Under the pieces are notes generated by a model. That model ran no database searches and was not told where the DNA came from. It saw nothing but the letters and a program-made list of their open reading frames with translations. Shown here in pieces: positions 11,715-23,830 of a stretch of 64,000 bases of DNA (position 1 is the stretch's first letter; every line of letters starts with the position of its first letter). The stretch comes from Pogostemon cablin (lineage: Eukaryota > Streptophyta > Magnoliopsida > Lamiales > Lamiaceae), in assembly GCA_023678885.1 (NCBI GenBank), contig CM042983.1, positions 27,758,279 to 27,822,278 on the forward strand, read 5' to 3'. Made by a program: the position numbers and the translations under genes.

Positions 11715-12655
11715 ATGTAATAGAATTGAATATTCATGCGTGCAATTGCACAAGATATTTTGCTTTATTTTTTTTGATAGTCCAAGTATTTCTACCCCTA
11801 TAACTAACGTGCAAATAATTCCTTGCACCCAAGACCATCATGCACCATTATTTTATAAAAATTACTTTTTATTAAATAAATTTTACTTTTTAGAGTGATA
11901 AATTATTACTCTTTTAAATAAAAAATAAACTCTTAGTTAAATTATAATATGTTGTGGTTTTTATATAATATATATCGGAGCCAGAAAAATGACTTGGGGG
12001 TTCAAAATACGCTTTAATTCTATGATTGGTATTTAATTTATTTCATCGAATATTATAGTAAAAATATTTTTTTTTAAAAAAAACTTTAAATAGATACTTA
12101 ACTTATTTATTTATAATTTTAATTAAAAAAATTAAACTAAATAATATAGTATTTTTAAAATAAAGTTAGAAAAAACAAAGAATTTGATTACAAATTATTA
12201 AATTAAAAACATTTGAATAAGAATGTAAATAATAATAACAATGATAATAAATACGGAGGTAACAAAAATCATTAATTAATACACTAATTGTGAACCAAAT
12301 AAATAATATAATTTTAATTACAAAGAGGAAAAATTCAATAGACTAAATAGAAATTAAATATATTTAAAATGTAAATGAAAAAAAGGAAATAAGAATTAAA
12401 TAGAGAATAAAACAAATAAATTAAAGAAGTTGCTAAATACAAACCTGTGACTATCAGGTAATTAGAACTGGCCCTACTGGCTCCGCCCATGTTTATATTC
12501 CTAAAAAAAATGTTAATATTTTTCAATCATATATATAATAATAGTTCATTACTTGACGAAGTAATTTTTAATAAACTAAAAAATATTTTTGATAAAATTA
12601 GAGTCTCTAAATCACCAAATAAGAAATCACCGATCAGCCTTTGTGTCTTAATATA
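11715..12655. other. AT-rich intergenic DNA, no gene seen
   Basis: Low-complexity A/T-rich DNA with no supported coding region or delimited element. Confidence 0.5.
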
Positions 12656-12910
12656 TACTCATTCCTTCCCGTTTCAAATTTTACGTTTGTTTTTTGCACA
12701 GAGATTAATGAGTATAATATTTTAATGTGGAGTGAGGTGAGAGAAATAATATTTTAATGTAAAGTGGGTATGTATTAGTGTTGGATATGGGTCCCATGGT
12801 GATATATTAATTATTTTAGGTGAGACCCATATACCAAAAAGAGAAACGTAAAAATTGAAATAGAACACCCAAAATAGAAATATATAAAGATTGAAATGAG
12901 AGAGAGAGTA
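12656..12910. mobile_element. Stowaway MITE, second subfamily
   Basis: TA-bounded. The interior has TTACGTTTG, TAAAGTGGGTATGT and GGGTCCCATGGTGAT, shared with the copy at 24448-24706 and unlike the common subfamily. Confidence 0.75.
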
Positions 12911-12961
12911 TGTATTAAGACAAAGTATTGTGCCTCCTATATTTTATTTTTTAATTCATAA

Positions 12962-13396
12962 CACTTAAAAAAAATATGTAATAAATTTACCAACAGAATA
13001 TTCAATTTCATTGTTAAATTAGTTTACCAATGGATTAGTAACGAAATCTATTAGTAAATTTTCGTTGGGACAATGGTGATTGGTAAATTTTCATTGTTAA
13101 ATTAATTTATCAACGGATTAGTAACGAAATCTATTAGTAAATTTTCGTTGGGACAGTGGTGATTGTAAATTTTTAGCAACGAAAATTCAATTCCGTTGGT
13201 AAATAATGTCATCGTTAATCCCTAATAATTCTATTGATAATTTATATAATAATTTCGTTGGTAATTCGCTGGTAATTACCAATGGATTGAATTCCGTTGA
13301 TAAAATAGAGAAAAAATATATTGGCATTTCGTTAATAAAAAAAATATTGTCAATCCATTGATAAATCTCATTACTAAAAAAGAACTTTTTTTAGTG
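12962..13396. mobile_element. CACTA-like non-autonomous element
   Basis: Left end CACTTAAAAAAAA and right end TTTTTTTAGTG are inverted. The interior is packed with subterminal-type motifs in both orientations (ACCAATGGATT, CAACGGATT, AACGAAAATTC) and an internal duplication of about 88 bp (from about 13010 and 13098). The 3-bp target duplication is not clear. A relative lies at 55707-56123. Confidence 0.65.
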
Positions 13397-14047
13397 CTAA
13401 CTTATTTTATGACTCAATTTACATAACGTTGTGATTTATGGTCTAAGAGTCCAATTAGAATGTATATGTAGTATCGATGTTCAGATTAAATTTTAATTTA
13501 ATATCCATCATTAAAACTATAAATATATAAAAGCAAATCTGAATTTCTACTTTTGTTTTTAATTTTACTTTTTTTAAAAAAAATTCAATTTTAATCTTAA
13601 CCGTCCAATTCAATTTTAATCTTGACCGTTCAGTTATTTCTTTTAATAGATTATTATACTAATAATGGATTTTATTATATTTTTTTTAAAATTTTCCATC
13701 AATTTATTTAACTATTATGAAATTTGGTAAATATGAGACATATTTTTGGCATATTTGACTAATTTTTAGTTAATATATACTTAATTTATGTAATTATTTT
13801 TCAACAATTTATTTAACTATTTTTTTACTATCTTTTATTAAAAAAAAATTGGTGCCACCAACTAATTAAAAAAAATTGAAGTACTATTTTGTAATTAAAA
13901 TTTTTTGAGCAAAACTATTGAACCCGACTATATATACCTATGATAAATTAGCTAGACGACGAAGACTTCTTAGTGTGCAGGTTAAATCCACATCTTCCCA
14001 TATCCTCCACCCACCACTCTGCTCAATTTAACCCCAATTACCCTTAA

Positions 14048-14251
14048 ATCGAAAATCCTACCATAACACGCAATAGTAATTTCAATTTCTTCGAGGAGTT
14101 TCAGATGCAATTGGCGCTGGCGATTAGCGTTTCGGATTCCGATCAAAATTGTGTTGACCCAAAAATTGCTCAAATCAACGCCGCTAAGCGTATTAGCCTC
14201 GGCTGCACGCCTTCTCAAAACCTCACCGAATTCATGTCGCTTCGATATTGG
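14048..14251 (+). pseudogene. Fragment of an EDR1/CTR1-type Raf-like kinase regulatory domain
   Basis: The + frame reads FFEEFQMQLALAISVSDSD, then AQINAAKRISLG and LTEFMSLRYW. It ends in TGG before a GT donor (14252). This matches the EDR1 regulatory domain of plant Raf-like MAPKKKs, which precedes the kinase domain. The reading frame has a TAA upstream (14045), and no kinase domain follows within the window. A TGG|GT exon border is kept, so the fragment came from genomic DNA, not mRNA. It is best seen as a captured or relict exon. Family identification is from memory of the conserved motif. Confidence 0.7.
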
Positions 14252-14460
14252 GTTAGACATGTTCTCCAATTTTTATTTTTCTTTAGACTTTTTCTTAGGG
14301 TTCATGGACACAATTTGATTTTAAAATTTTGATTATGGGGGAAGGGGAATTTCTGGTGTTTTTTTTTTATGAATGGTTGTTTTGGATTGTAGCTTCATTT
14401 ATGGCAATGATGTTGAGACAGCTAATTGTATTCTCTATTACCTGATGCGCCTGATGCGGC

Positions 14461-14744
14461 AAGGTACGACAATCGTACAAACGAAATATTGCAGCTGTTC
14501 TTGAGTTAATGGGCAGTGAGGTGGTATTGGAGGAGTTCCAAGAAGTCTCTCAATCGCTGTTGGTGAGTATATGCAATAGTTAAAAATACCATGTTCGAGA
14601 TCTCAGGTACCTTCTGACAATTTTAGTGTCTACATATTTGAGGTTGTTATTGATTTCTATATAAATTAGAGATGAATTATTTGGCTTATACATTAATTAA
14701 TACAGGCAAAAGCAGAGTTGTGTAAAGATTTTCGCCCACAATGA
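14461..14744 (+). pseudogene. Two-exon gene fragment, unidentified
   Basis: Exon 14461-14562 reads YKRNIAAVLELMGSEVV, EEFQEVSQSLL and ends at a GTGAGT donor. Exon 14706-14744 follows a TACAG acceptor in phase and reads AKAELCKDFRPQ then TGA. The helical, charged composition and consistent splice phase suggest real coding origin. I do not recognise the family. It is not the expected continuation of the EDR1 domain upstream, so this may be a second captured gene piece. Confidence 0.5.
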
Positions 14745-14950
14745 CTATGGTGAGATCAAGATTAATATGCCTACACTTTATATTGGTTGTGGTGTACATG
14801 TTTATTTTTGTCGGTGTACATTATTACAAATTCTTTCTTCAACGCAATTCATCAATGGCAGATAAAAGAAGGAAGCAACCGTTGAGCCTGAATGAGCTGC
14901 ATAATCGATTTCTTCAATCCACTTCTGAGTCAAAGAATAAGACCAACTAA
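14741..14950 (+). other. Small ORF with one hydrophobic segment, doubtful
   Basis: A 69-codon ORF with a hydrophobic stretch at about residues 9-29, then a basic Ser/Lys/Arg-rich tail (KRRKQPLSLNELHNRFL). Codon content is less AT-biased than its flanks. It could be another exon of the fragment at 14461-14744 or chance. No function is assigned. Confidence 0.25.
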
Positions 14951-15392
14951 GGTAATTCAAATATCCACATGAACAACTATTGGAATTTTTGTTTTTTTTT
15001 TTATTTTGTTTATATTATATATATTTTTTTATCATTATAATTATTAATATTCTATTTTGTGTTCGATTTTTGAAGTTTTATTAAAGGATAATTTCACATT
15101 TTGAAGCGGCTGGAAATGCATCAGATAGTGTGGTTAAGAATTATTTCCGTTAAAGCGAGTTGTGATCGGCGAGCAAATGAGCAACACAGCTTCCGACCAG
15201 TTTTGCACTTAACATAAATATCCTCCTCCTACTGTTAATTGCTATTTATATTGTAATTATCTTTAATATGAGTCTTTAAAAGTGTATATGTAATTGAAGC
15301 GCAGTCGTTAATTAGTAAATTTACAATAACTCTCTCTAATAATCAATGTAAGATTTGATTTTGATTTTTGATCCCCAAATTGTAGGCATACA

Positions 15393-15396
<4 letters not shown>

Positions 15397-15424
<28 letters not shown>

Positions 15425-15425
15425 A
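15397..15425. repeat. (TA)n microsatellite
   Basis: Uninterrupted TA dinucleotides. Confidence 0.9.
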
Positions 15426-15847
15426 GAGAATATATTAACAAAGTTAAATAAAACAATTTTGTATATAATTAAAGTTATCACTAAAATAATTTTAAAAGAA
15501 GTCACAAATTCTAATTTATTATACTCCACACAATATTCATTTATTATGTTCGTTCATTGTTTTTCTATATCTTTTGAATAATACTAATTTTCTTTATCTT
15601 TTAAATAATACTAATTTTTTATACTTATTTATAATACAGATTTAATCAAAATCCAAACCCCACACTAATTAAATTTTACCGTTTTGTAATTTATCAAGAG
15701 TTTTTTCCTCTTTTGAAAGAATTTTACAATATGCAGCCTTTGGTATAAATTTTAATTTTATTACTGGAGTTTTGCATATCCTGTAAGTTTTAAAATTGTA
15801 AAATAACCAAAGTTGAAAGAATGACAAGTTCTAGATATATGATTACC

Positions 15848-15848
<1 letters not shown>

Positions 15849-15899
<51 letters not shown>
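15849..15899. repeat. (TA)n microsatellite
   Basis: About 25 TA units. The surrounding 15.2-16.5 kb is A/T-rich DNA with no supported gene. Confidence 0.9.
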
Positions 15900-15902
<3 letters not shown>

Positions 15903-16548
15903 GAGATATTTTATATAATTAATTAATATTTATAAGTTTTATTTAATCATATTTTTTAATTTTAGTAAATTTTATTGACATGTGGATTTATTAGCAACAT
16001 AATCCAAAATATTTATTGTTCAAGAAAGTACGTCTAAATCTAATTAAAAAATATAAATAGTATTTTTAATTTAAGGAATTTGAATCTTTCCATACTTAAT
16101 TTAAAAAAAAAACACCTAAAATAAGAAAAAATTAAAAACAAAAATAAATTAAAAGTTACAATGAATATGATTGATCCGTTTAAACATATATTTAAAATTA
16201 TATATATGAGATTTTATATAATTAATTAAAAATAAATATATATTATAATTTATATATTATGAGATATTTTATATAATTAATTAATATCTATAAATTTTAT
16301 TTAATCATATTTTTAATTTTAGTAAATTTTATTAACATTTGGATTTATTAGATATCCAGGCTGAATACAATCCGTTTAAAATAATAAAAAATATTCACTT
16401 CAAAATATAATTTCGATTATTTAGGTCTTAAAAGATTACCTAAAATACATCATAATATAGATAAACAATTTGAAATAATAAATATATTCTCTTCACAACA
16501 CAATTTTAATTATTATTTTAGAATAATAACAAATACAGTTTTCAAAAC

Positions 16549-16990
16549 AAAATCTATACTATTTTTGTCTTAATAAATAATTAAAGAATAAAAAATCAGA
16601 AGTTTTAACAATTAAAATAAAATATATTTTAACATAAATACATTGTTTGCATGCAGTCACCTTAAAATAATAATAGATATCTCCTCAAAATATAATCTAT
16701 ACTACTTTTGACTTAATAACAAATTACAAGTTATTATTATAATTATACAAAATCTATATTATTTTTGTCTTAATAAATAAATAAAGAATAAAAAATCGAA
16801 AGTTTTAACAATTAAAATAAAATATATTTTACCATAAATACATTGTTTGCATGCAGTCAGCTTAAAATAATAATAGATATCTCCTCAAAATATAATCTAT
16901 ACTACTTTTGACTTAAAATAATAATAGGTATCTCCTCAAAATATAATCTATACTACTTTTGACTTAATAACGAATTACAAGTTATTATTA
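16549..16990. repeat. Tandem duplication with 200-bp period just upstream of the RPA gene
   Basis: AAAATCTATACTATTTTTGT at about 16549 recurs, slightly changed, at about 16749. Both are followed by GAATAAAAAATC and TTGTTTGCATGCAGTCA. A shorter unit (ATCTCCTCAAAATATAATC) appears three times. The TCTATACTA-type starts resemble Helitron 5' ends. Confidence 0.8.
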
Positions 16991-17086
16991 TTATTATAAT
17001 TATAAATTATAAATACACTTCATGATACAAGCACAATATATATATTTTAGAGAGTTAATAGAGAGAAAGTCATATCACTCAAGAAC

Positions 17087-19850
17087 ATGTCTAACGATTT
17101 TATTTTCATCAAAGATGTAAAAGAGGGCATGACGAAGGTTCATATGAGATTACGCTGTGTTCGCGTACACGAAGCTTTTTCTTCCAATCCCAAAACAGGG
17201 AAGAAGAACATGGAATGTGAATTTGCTGATCAAGAGGTAAAAAATCAAAATAAATTAGATGATTACAATTTCAACAAATTTTTATTATTTATATGTAAAC
17301 ATCTTTTTTAATACTGTTGTAGGGAAATCGTATTCATTCTTTGATATGGGCTTACCATGTCAACAAATATCTTCCCATGATATCAGAAGGAATAGTTTAT
17401 ACTATAAAAATGCGTGTGTTGAGGCCAATAAGCATAAAAGTCAGACGACAAATCAACCATTCAAAATTACATTCGTATACGACACATCCATAATAAAAGT
17501 TGTTGATCCATCGTTCTCCAGGAATATGTATGCATTCATACCGATTGAAGACCTCATTCAACAACATGATATCAATGAGAACGTTTTAATAGGTAATGTA
17601 TTGTTATTATTATCTATAACTATAAATTCAGTGTTAACGAAATAGGTCATGTATTTGAATTACTTTCTTTATTATATTTTATATATGTGTTGTGTGTTAT
17701 AATTATTTAATGTATGTATATCTATATATTTCTTAATTTTTAAATTTTACAGATGTGATTGGAAAAGTTGTGGGTCCTACTTCTAAGAAAATTGTATCGG
17801 TTCAAAACATACCAACAAAGATGATGGAGTTCAACTTAGAGGATTTCAAGTAATTATCATATTCCTTAAACTTTAATTTGAGTATAAAACATGTGAATAT
17901 TAATTATCATAAATACTTATTGAAATATTTTTTACATTCTCTACAGTGCTAACAAGATAAAGGTCACAATCTGGAAACAAATTGGATGGATATTATACAG
18001 GAAATTGTTGATGGAACATTTGGTGATTCTGATGTCATTATAGTACAGATGTTCAAACCAAGATTTTTCGAAAGTAATAATTTATTTATTATTTCGGTCT
18101 ATAAATCCTCGATTATATGTATACATATTATTAAAAATGGTTTCTTTCTTTTTATTATAAGTTGAATTTTATTCATAGTATTCTCCACTTTAATTTTCAG
18201 AAATCCTGTCAATCTCGAGCACATTCCATGCCTCTCAATTGGTGCATTCGCAAGATATTTTTGAAATAATTGAGTATAAGAAGAGGTATGTTTTCATAGA
18301 TGGAATCTTTTTCGATTCAAGTAAATTTTGTTAGTCTTATTGCGATAGAATAACCCATAATTCATATGTAGATTTGAGCCAAGTGCACTTGCAACCAGTT
18401 CAAGAAAAACAAAATTCATATCTACACTCTCTGGTTTTGAGGATGACCTTCAATCTGGTGCAAACAATGTTACAACTATAAAAGACCTGCAAAATAATCT
18501 AGCGGTATGTAATATATGGAATTATCTATTAAAAATAATTACATTTACAAGTAACTATATGATTTTACTTTAAAATATTCTTTTTTAATCAAGAATATTT
18601 ATTTGATATCATTTGACCAAATAAGTTGGAAATTATTGGTTATACGGGAAGATAATAGATATTGATATGTCGGAGGGTTGGTGGTATATATCCTGCAAGA
18701 AATGCATTAAAGGATTGGCTAAACGAGATGATTGTTTCTATTGTTTCTCATGTCATCAAAGTTATGTTTTCAGATTAATCAGGTACAACATAATACATGG
18801 GTCCATTACTAAAATATTAAGTTTAGAAGAATTTTAAGATTATATATTTTGTTTTCAATTTTAAAGGTATAAGCTGAAGGTGCTGGTGGTAGACGACACA
18901 AGTCGTGAATTTTTATTCTATGGGACAATACATGCAAAGACCTCTTTAAAAAGACCGCTTCCTATATATTAGATAATCAGCCTGAGGTCTGTTCGATTAT
19001 ATATATTATATTACAAATATATTTAATTTTAATCATCATATTCCTATAACATATTAAAATAATTTTAATGCTTTTAATCCATACATGTATAAATCAATTT
19101 CAGACATTTCTACATTGTTTGATACTAAGTTAAAAATTTAAATTACACAGGATTTTGATCCGCTGGATCTTGAAGAATTTAAGAATTTATTCGGTAAGAA
19201 AATGATGTTTAAAATTGCTGTAAAACTACCTGAAGTCCGTCAGAAAGTTTCGAAAAAAAGTGAAACAAAACCTCAACTCACAGTGGTCAAGATTTGCACG
19301 GATGAAGGGATAATATCAAAATATGCATGCAACAAGATTCAAACTTAGGTACATCTCGAAGTTATTAATAAAGTATGAATATTTAATTAATGTTTTCATG
19401 CGTAATTGAGGAGTATTTTAGATCTGTACTAATATTAAAAATAATAAAAAAACTTATATGAGATTCCAAGACACAGTATTCTGATCTGTAAAGGAGAGCT
19501 TTAAACACTAAAAAATATTTAATTTAGGAAGATTCATCTCTTTAAATCACAATTTGACTTTCAAAAAATTTAGAAAAATGAGTAAAGATTTAGTTATTTT
19601 TTTATATTTTATGATACAACAACATCATGTGAATGAATACCTTTTGAAATTATTTTTTTTACTCTCTTGATATAAGGTTAATTCAACCTGTGATGAAGAA
19701 CCGTCTCTGCTGAAAGTCAAATGTGGATTTACTGATTGTGAGGTCGTTGAAGAGTTGTCAACTAAAAGAGTTTTGTTTGATCAAAAATCTTCATCAAGTG
19801 TTTCTTCAAAGCATCGATCAAACATCAAAATTAAATTGGAAAAAGATTGA
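17087..19850 (+). pseudogene. Replication protein A 70-kDa subunit-like gene, ten exons, several frame lesions
   Basis: RPA70 binds single-stranded DNA through OB folds in replication and repair. Exons read: 17087-17236, 17323-17592, 17753-17849, 17947-18073, 18201-18285, 18372-18504, about 18652-18782, 18867-18986, 19151-19348, 19677-19850. Splice sites keep phase. Exon 1 begins MSNDFIFIKDVKEGM. Exon 3 starts DVIGKVVGPTSKK. Exon 5 has SISSTFHASQL. Exon 7 holds a C4 zinc ribbon (GWWYISCKKC...CFYCFSC), and exon 8 begins RYKLKVLVVDDTS. Lesions: a lost base at about 17405 (A-run), at about 17966 (A-rich) and at about 18921, an unclear start of exon 7, and TAG at 19346. A basic Ser-rich tail ends at TGA 19850. 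Family and exon order are clear; it could not make the full protein as written. It may be Helitron-borne. Confidence 0.82.
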
Positions 19851-20376
19851 ACTCTATAGTTTAGAACTTTATTATACTTTATTATATTTTATAATTAGTT
19901 TAAAACAAAAAAAAAACCTTAGATTTATGGTTCACATTTGTTTCAACAGCATCTAGAATATTGAAATTTATTTCAACTTTTATATATATAGACAAGCAGT
20001 TATATGAGTTTTGGAATTGGTTGTTATTTCTTCTTTCTAATTTCTTATAATTTTAATGAGTATTAATTAAAATTTATAATTAATCAAGTTACATATACAT
20101 TGCAGCTTTAATTGCCTAAAACTTAATAGTATTACTCAAAACATAAAAAACCTATACCGCGATTAACAAACCTATACCACGATTAACAATGTATATTATG
20201 TTGTAAAATGTATTGCCCAACTTGCAGAATTATTATACAAATGGATACCTATTTTGATATATTATTAATATAAATGCTCCACATTATCTTTCTTCAAGGT
20301 ATTTTTTTTAATTTTTACTTTTATTACACTGATGGTGTGATTATTTATTTATTAAATATTTTAGTTAAAATATAAA

Positions 20377-20448
20377 GGATAAATATTGCGTGGGATCATC
20401 TTATTTTTCACGCAACCCTTACGTGACAGTCTAACGCAAGTCTTTGTC
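20377..20448. mobile_element. 72-bp minimal MITE of the GTCTTGCGTGAGAC family
   Basis: Flanked by a perfect 9-bp duplication AAATATAAA (20368-20376 and 20449-20457). It is almost only the two ends: GGATAAATATTGCGTGGGATC and, inverted, GACAAAGACTTGCGTTAGAC. A deletion derivative of the family at 20501-20761. Confidence 0.8.
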
Positions 20449-20500
20449 AAATATAAAATAAATATTCATTATTAAAAATTAAAATTAATCAAATTAATTA

Positions 20501-20761
20501 GGGTAGGTCTTGCATGAGATCGTCTCACGTGAGATCATTTTTCACTTTTTAATATAGTTATCACTTTCGATATAAATCGTTATCATTTTCGCTATAAAAT
20601 GCTATCACTTTTTATTTACACTATAAATAGTTCATGAAAGAGCATTTTCACTTTTCATTAATTTATTATCATATTCCTTCATAAAAGTTATCACTTTCTG
20701 GTCGTCTCACGTCACTCCCACGTAAGCCCTTACGTGAGACGGTCTCACACAAGTCTTTGCC
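20501..20761. mobile_element. Mutator-like MITE, GTCTTGCGTGAGAC family
   Basis: Ends GGGTAGGTCTTGCATGAGAT and, inverted, GGCAAAGACTTGTGTGAGAC. 9-bp duplication AATTAATTA/AACTAATTA (one mismatch) at 20492-20500 and 20762-20770. The interior repeats TTATCACTTT. Relatives: 53260-53490 and 63550-63789. Confidence 0.8.
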
Positions 20762-20799
20762 AACTAATTAACATATTTCTCTTAAAAAAATAAAATTTT

Positions 20800-21250
20800 C
20801 CTTGATCAAATAACATTTTTATTAGAAATATTATCACTTTTTATTAGAAATATTATCACTTTATAAGTCCTTATAAAATAGAGTATTATTTTAAATGGAT
20901 GTTTATCACTTTTCTATAATCATATATTACTATTTATTAAAAACGTTATAACTTTTTATTCGTCCTACGAATCTTAAAATAATTCAATTGGACGTGTATC
21001 ACTTTTTGTTTGATCATGTATCACTTTTTATTAGAAATATTATCACTTTTCATTAGTCCTATGAATTTGCTTACAAATAGTTTAATCAGATTATTATCAC
21101 TCTTTCTTAATAAGATAGTATTACACTTTTATTAAAAATATTATCACTTTTTTATTCATCATAGTTTATAAAATAATTTAATTATATAAACATCACTTTT
21201 TTCTTTTTTAATTTGAACTTTTTATTAATAATTTTATCAATCTATAATTT
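20800..21250. repeat. Diverged TATCACTTTTTATT-type repeats
   Basis: ATCACTTTT(T)ATT recurs about every 30-50 bp in changed form, the same motif that fills the interior of the 20501-20761 MITE. Probably old overlapping copies of that family. The rest to 22.9 kb is AT-rich with no gene. Confidence 0.55.
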
Positions 21251-22986
21251 TATAAGTATATATATTCAAAAAATTATCAAAATTAATTCTGCTTATAGTG
21301 TTTAAAAAATGACAATGAAATAATTTCAATTATAATGGATTTGAGCTAATTAATGTTGGCGGTTGGAGGGAGGTAAGTTACGTAATTTAAATTAACATTG
21401 AATTTTCGCTAACTAACCTTCGGCTGAGCCGAACTAATTATATATTTGAATTCTTTTATAATAGATAAATTGGGATCCGTATCACCTCATTCAAGACCTA
21501 ACCAAATTTAAAATAAAAATTAATAAATAAGTATAATAACCATAATTGCTAAATAAAACGAATAGACTTTTAAACTTAAAATAAAATTTACCAAATTTAA
21601 TTTAATAAATATGAACTTATCTTTCATAATTTAATTTAACAAACATAGACTTATATTTCCCTATTTAACCAATAATAATAATATATATGACAAAATTAAT
21701 TAACAATAATTATTTGTAATATTTCATGACCAATTAAAGAAAAAAATATATTAGACTCTTAGATTTTTTTTATATGTTGCGCATGCAAAAGTGTAAAATA
21801 CCTTAAATATTTCAAAATTAAAACAAATATTATTAAATAAGTATAAAAAATTATGAAAGCCAATTCAAGCAAACTTTTATACCTAAAATAAAATTCACCA
21901 AATTTAATTTATTAATGATGGACTTATCTTTCATAATTTAATTTAATTTAACAAATAGACTTATATTACATTCGCTATTTAACCAAAAATAATAATATCT
22001 AACAATAATTATTTGTAATATTTCATGATCGATTAAAGAAATATAATAATAATATATATGACAATATTGAATAGGACATTAACATTAAAATAACTGTAAA
22101 AATAATAAAACAAATTTTGCATGAAACTTATATTTTAGGAGATTATTATTTTTAACATGTATAATAATAGTATGAAGGCAATATTAATGTATTATATATA
22201 CAATATTATCTATTTATATTTTATACAACGTAGTCTTTACGCATTACTTATTTAAACTTAAACAAGTACTTTATATATGATGTCAGTATTATATTCGAAA
22301 AATATAATACTCTAATGATTTATTATTGAATCTTATTTAGGCGTTAATTTACTCATAGATTTATGTTTGGATTATATATTTATGGTGGAAATCTTCATTT
22401 ACCGAAAATCGTATTCGTGCATTATTGTATCTTTGAAATAAACATTGAAAACTTTTTACCTATCAACGTTCTTTGAGGAAGACAATTATAGATTAAAGTG
22501 GATGTTGACTCCGTATTGTCCTAATGATTATGTTCCTTATTGCATGAGGATTAAGCAATATAATATTTAAAGGCATATAGCCAAGTTGTATTAATATGAT
22601 AGGTGGGTCCCAATAAAATATTGTAATTATTTTGTATGGTTACTACCTACCAAATTGGAAATGAAATCATTAGGATGCAACGTCCAAAATAAAAAAAAAA
22701 GAAAATAATACGACAGACGAAGAGCATACTCCTTAATTTACCTGGATAAAAACAAATGAGATCCTGACAGAAGGACATGAGGGTAAAATAAAGAATACCA
22801 ATTACGGTAAAAATAAATCGGACAATATAAAAAGATCTGTGAAACACAAACGTCATGCTTATAAACAAAATTTTAAAAAAAAACTACAATAATTCAAAAC
22901 AAATAAAAAATAGACGAATTAAGTAAAAATATCCCATAAGATAAAACTATAAAAAAAATTAATAATAAACCTATAATAAACTCCTT

Positions 22987-23017
22987 ACCGTGCAACGCAC
23001 GAATGAGAATTACTAGT
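22987..23017 (+). other. Helitron 3' terminus: hairpin plus CTAG/T
   Basis: ACCGTGCAACGCACG forms a 5-bp stem with a 3-base loop. CTAG at 23013-23016 lies 12 bp beyond it and is followed by T. This arrangement defines plant Helitron 3' ends. Confidence 0.7.
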
Positions 23018-23340
23018 TAAATTAAAAAATTAAAAAAAAACTTTAAAAAAAAAACTAACACTATACCTTATTTTAAACATGTCAAGAACACCACAAAATC
23101 ACTTTATAATTAAATGTCAAGAGCACCACAAAATCACTCATAATTTAATTATATGCTCTAATTTTATTATTAAAATCTAATGTTAATTCAATAATATAAT
23201 TATAATTTCACTTTTTTTAAGTTCAGTTAATACTGCATCTGGTCTATTTTTATTTTAACTCGTGTTTAATTATTATTCTTAAAATTTAATATTTATTTTA
23301 AGGATATAATTGTATTTCAATTTTATGATTTATTTAATAT

Positions 23341-23537
23341 TACTCCCTCCGTCTCGTGTAATGGGTTGTTTTAATTTATTTTTTGCACGTGGATTAATTA
23401 ATATTATTTAATGTATAGTGGATAATTGTATTAGTAGAAGTGTGGGGTTCATATTTTAATTGTATTAGTTGGTGTGTGTGGTGGTCTCATGTGTGTAAAA
23501 AATGAAAGGGAACTCTTAGGGTGAGATGGAGAGGGTA
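23341..23537. mobile_element. Stowaway MITE
   Basis: TA + CTCCCTCCGTCTCG and GAGATGGAGAGGG + TA. Common-subfamily interior. Confidence 0.8.
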
Positions 23538-23562
23538 TATTACAATCTTATCAGGATATAAT

Positions 23563-23830
23563 ATTAAGACAAACTCTCTTATGAGACGTTATATATGTGA
23601 AACGGTTTGTAAAACGTGTTAAAGTATGCCTATAATACAGATAAAGTATATTTAAAACTTGTTAAAGTATGTTTTCTAAAGTATGCTGAATTATATAGCG
23701 TGTTATAATATGATTCATTATCGACATACTTTAACTACTAATAAGCATATTTTACCTACATAATAAGCATACTTTAGTGATGGATCGATCTGTCTCACAA
23801 TCCGTCTCATAAAAGCATGTTTCTAATTTA
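23563..23830. mobile_element. MITE-like AAAGTATG family copy
   Basis: The ends are partly inverted (GACAAACTCTCTTATGAGACG; right inverted GAAACATGCTTTTATGAGACG). The interior repeats TTAAAGTATG and its inverse CATACTTTAA. Related blocks are at 24869-25209 and 62470-62735. No target duplication found. Confidence 0.55.

Larger units (their letters stand above)
16551..23016 (+). mobile_element. Probable Helitron carrying an RPA-like gene (5' end uncertain)
   Basis: The 3' end is supported by a hairpin (CGTGC-AAC-GCACG) followed 12 bp later by CTAG and a host T, the plant Helitron terminus. The RPA70-like gene inside lies on the same strand, and plant Helitrons often carry RPA-like genes. The 5' end should be TC after a host A; ATCTATACTA-type starts occur repeatedly at 16551-16960 and one of these is used here as a provisional border. 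The element could begin before 14 kb, which would include the EDR1 fragment as captured DNA. No Rep/helicase gene is in the window, so it would be non-autonomous. Confidence 0.5.

Noticed and set aside
13982..14269. 95-codon minus-strand ORF
   Set aside because: Shadow of the plus-strand EDR1-type exon, which has the recognisable motif and a splice donor.
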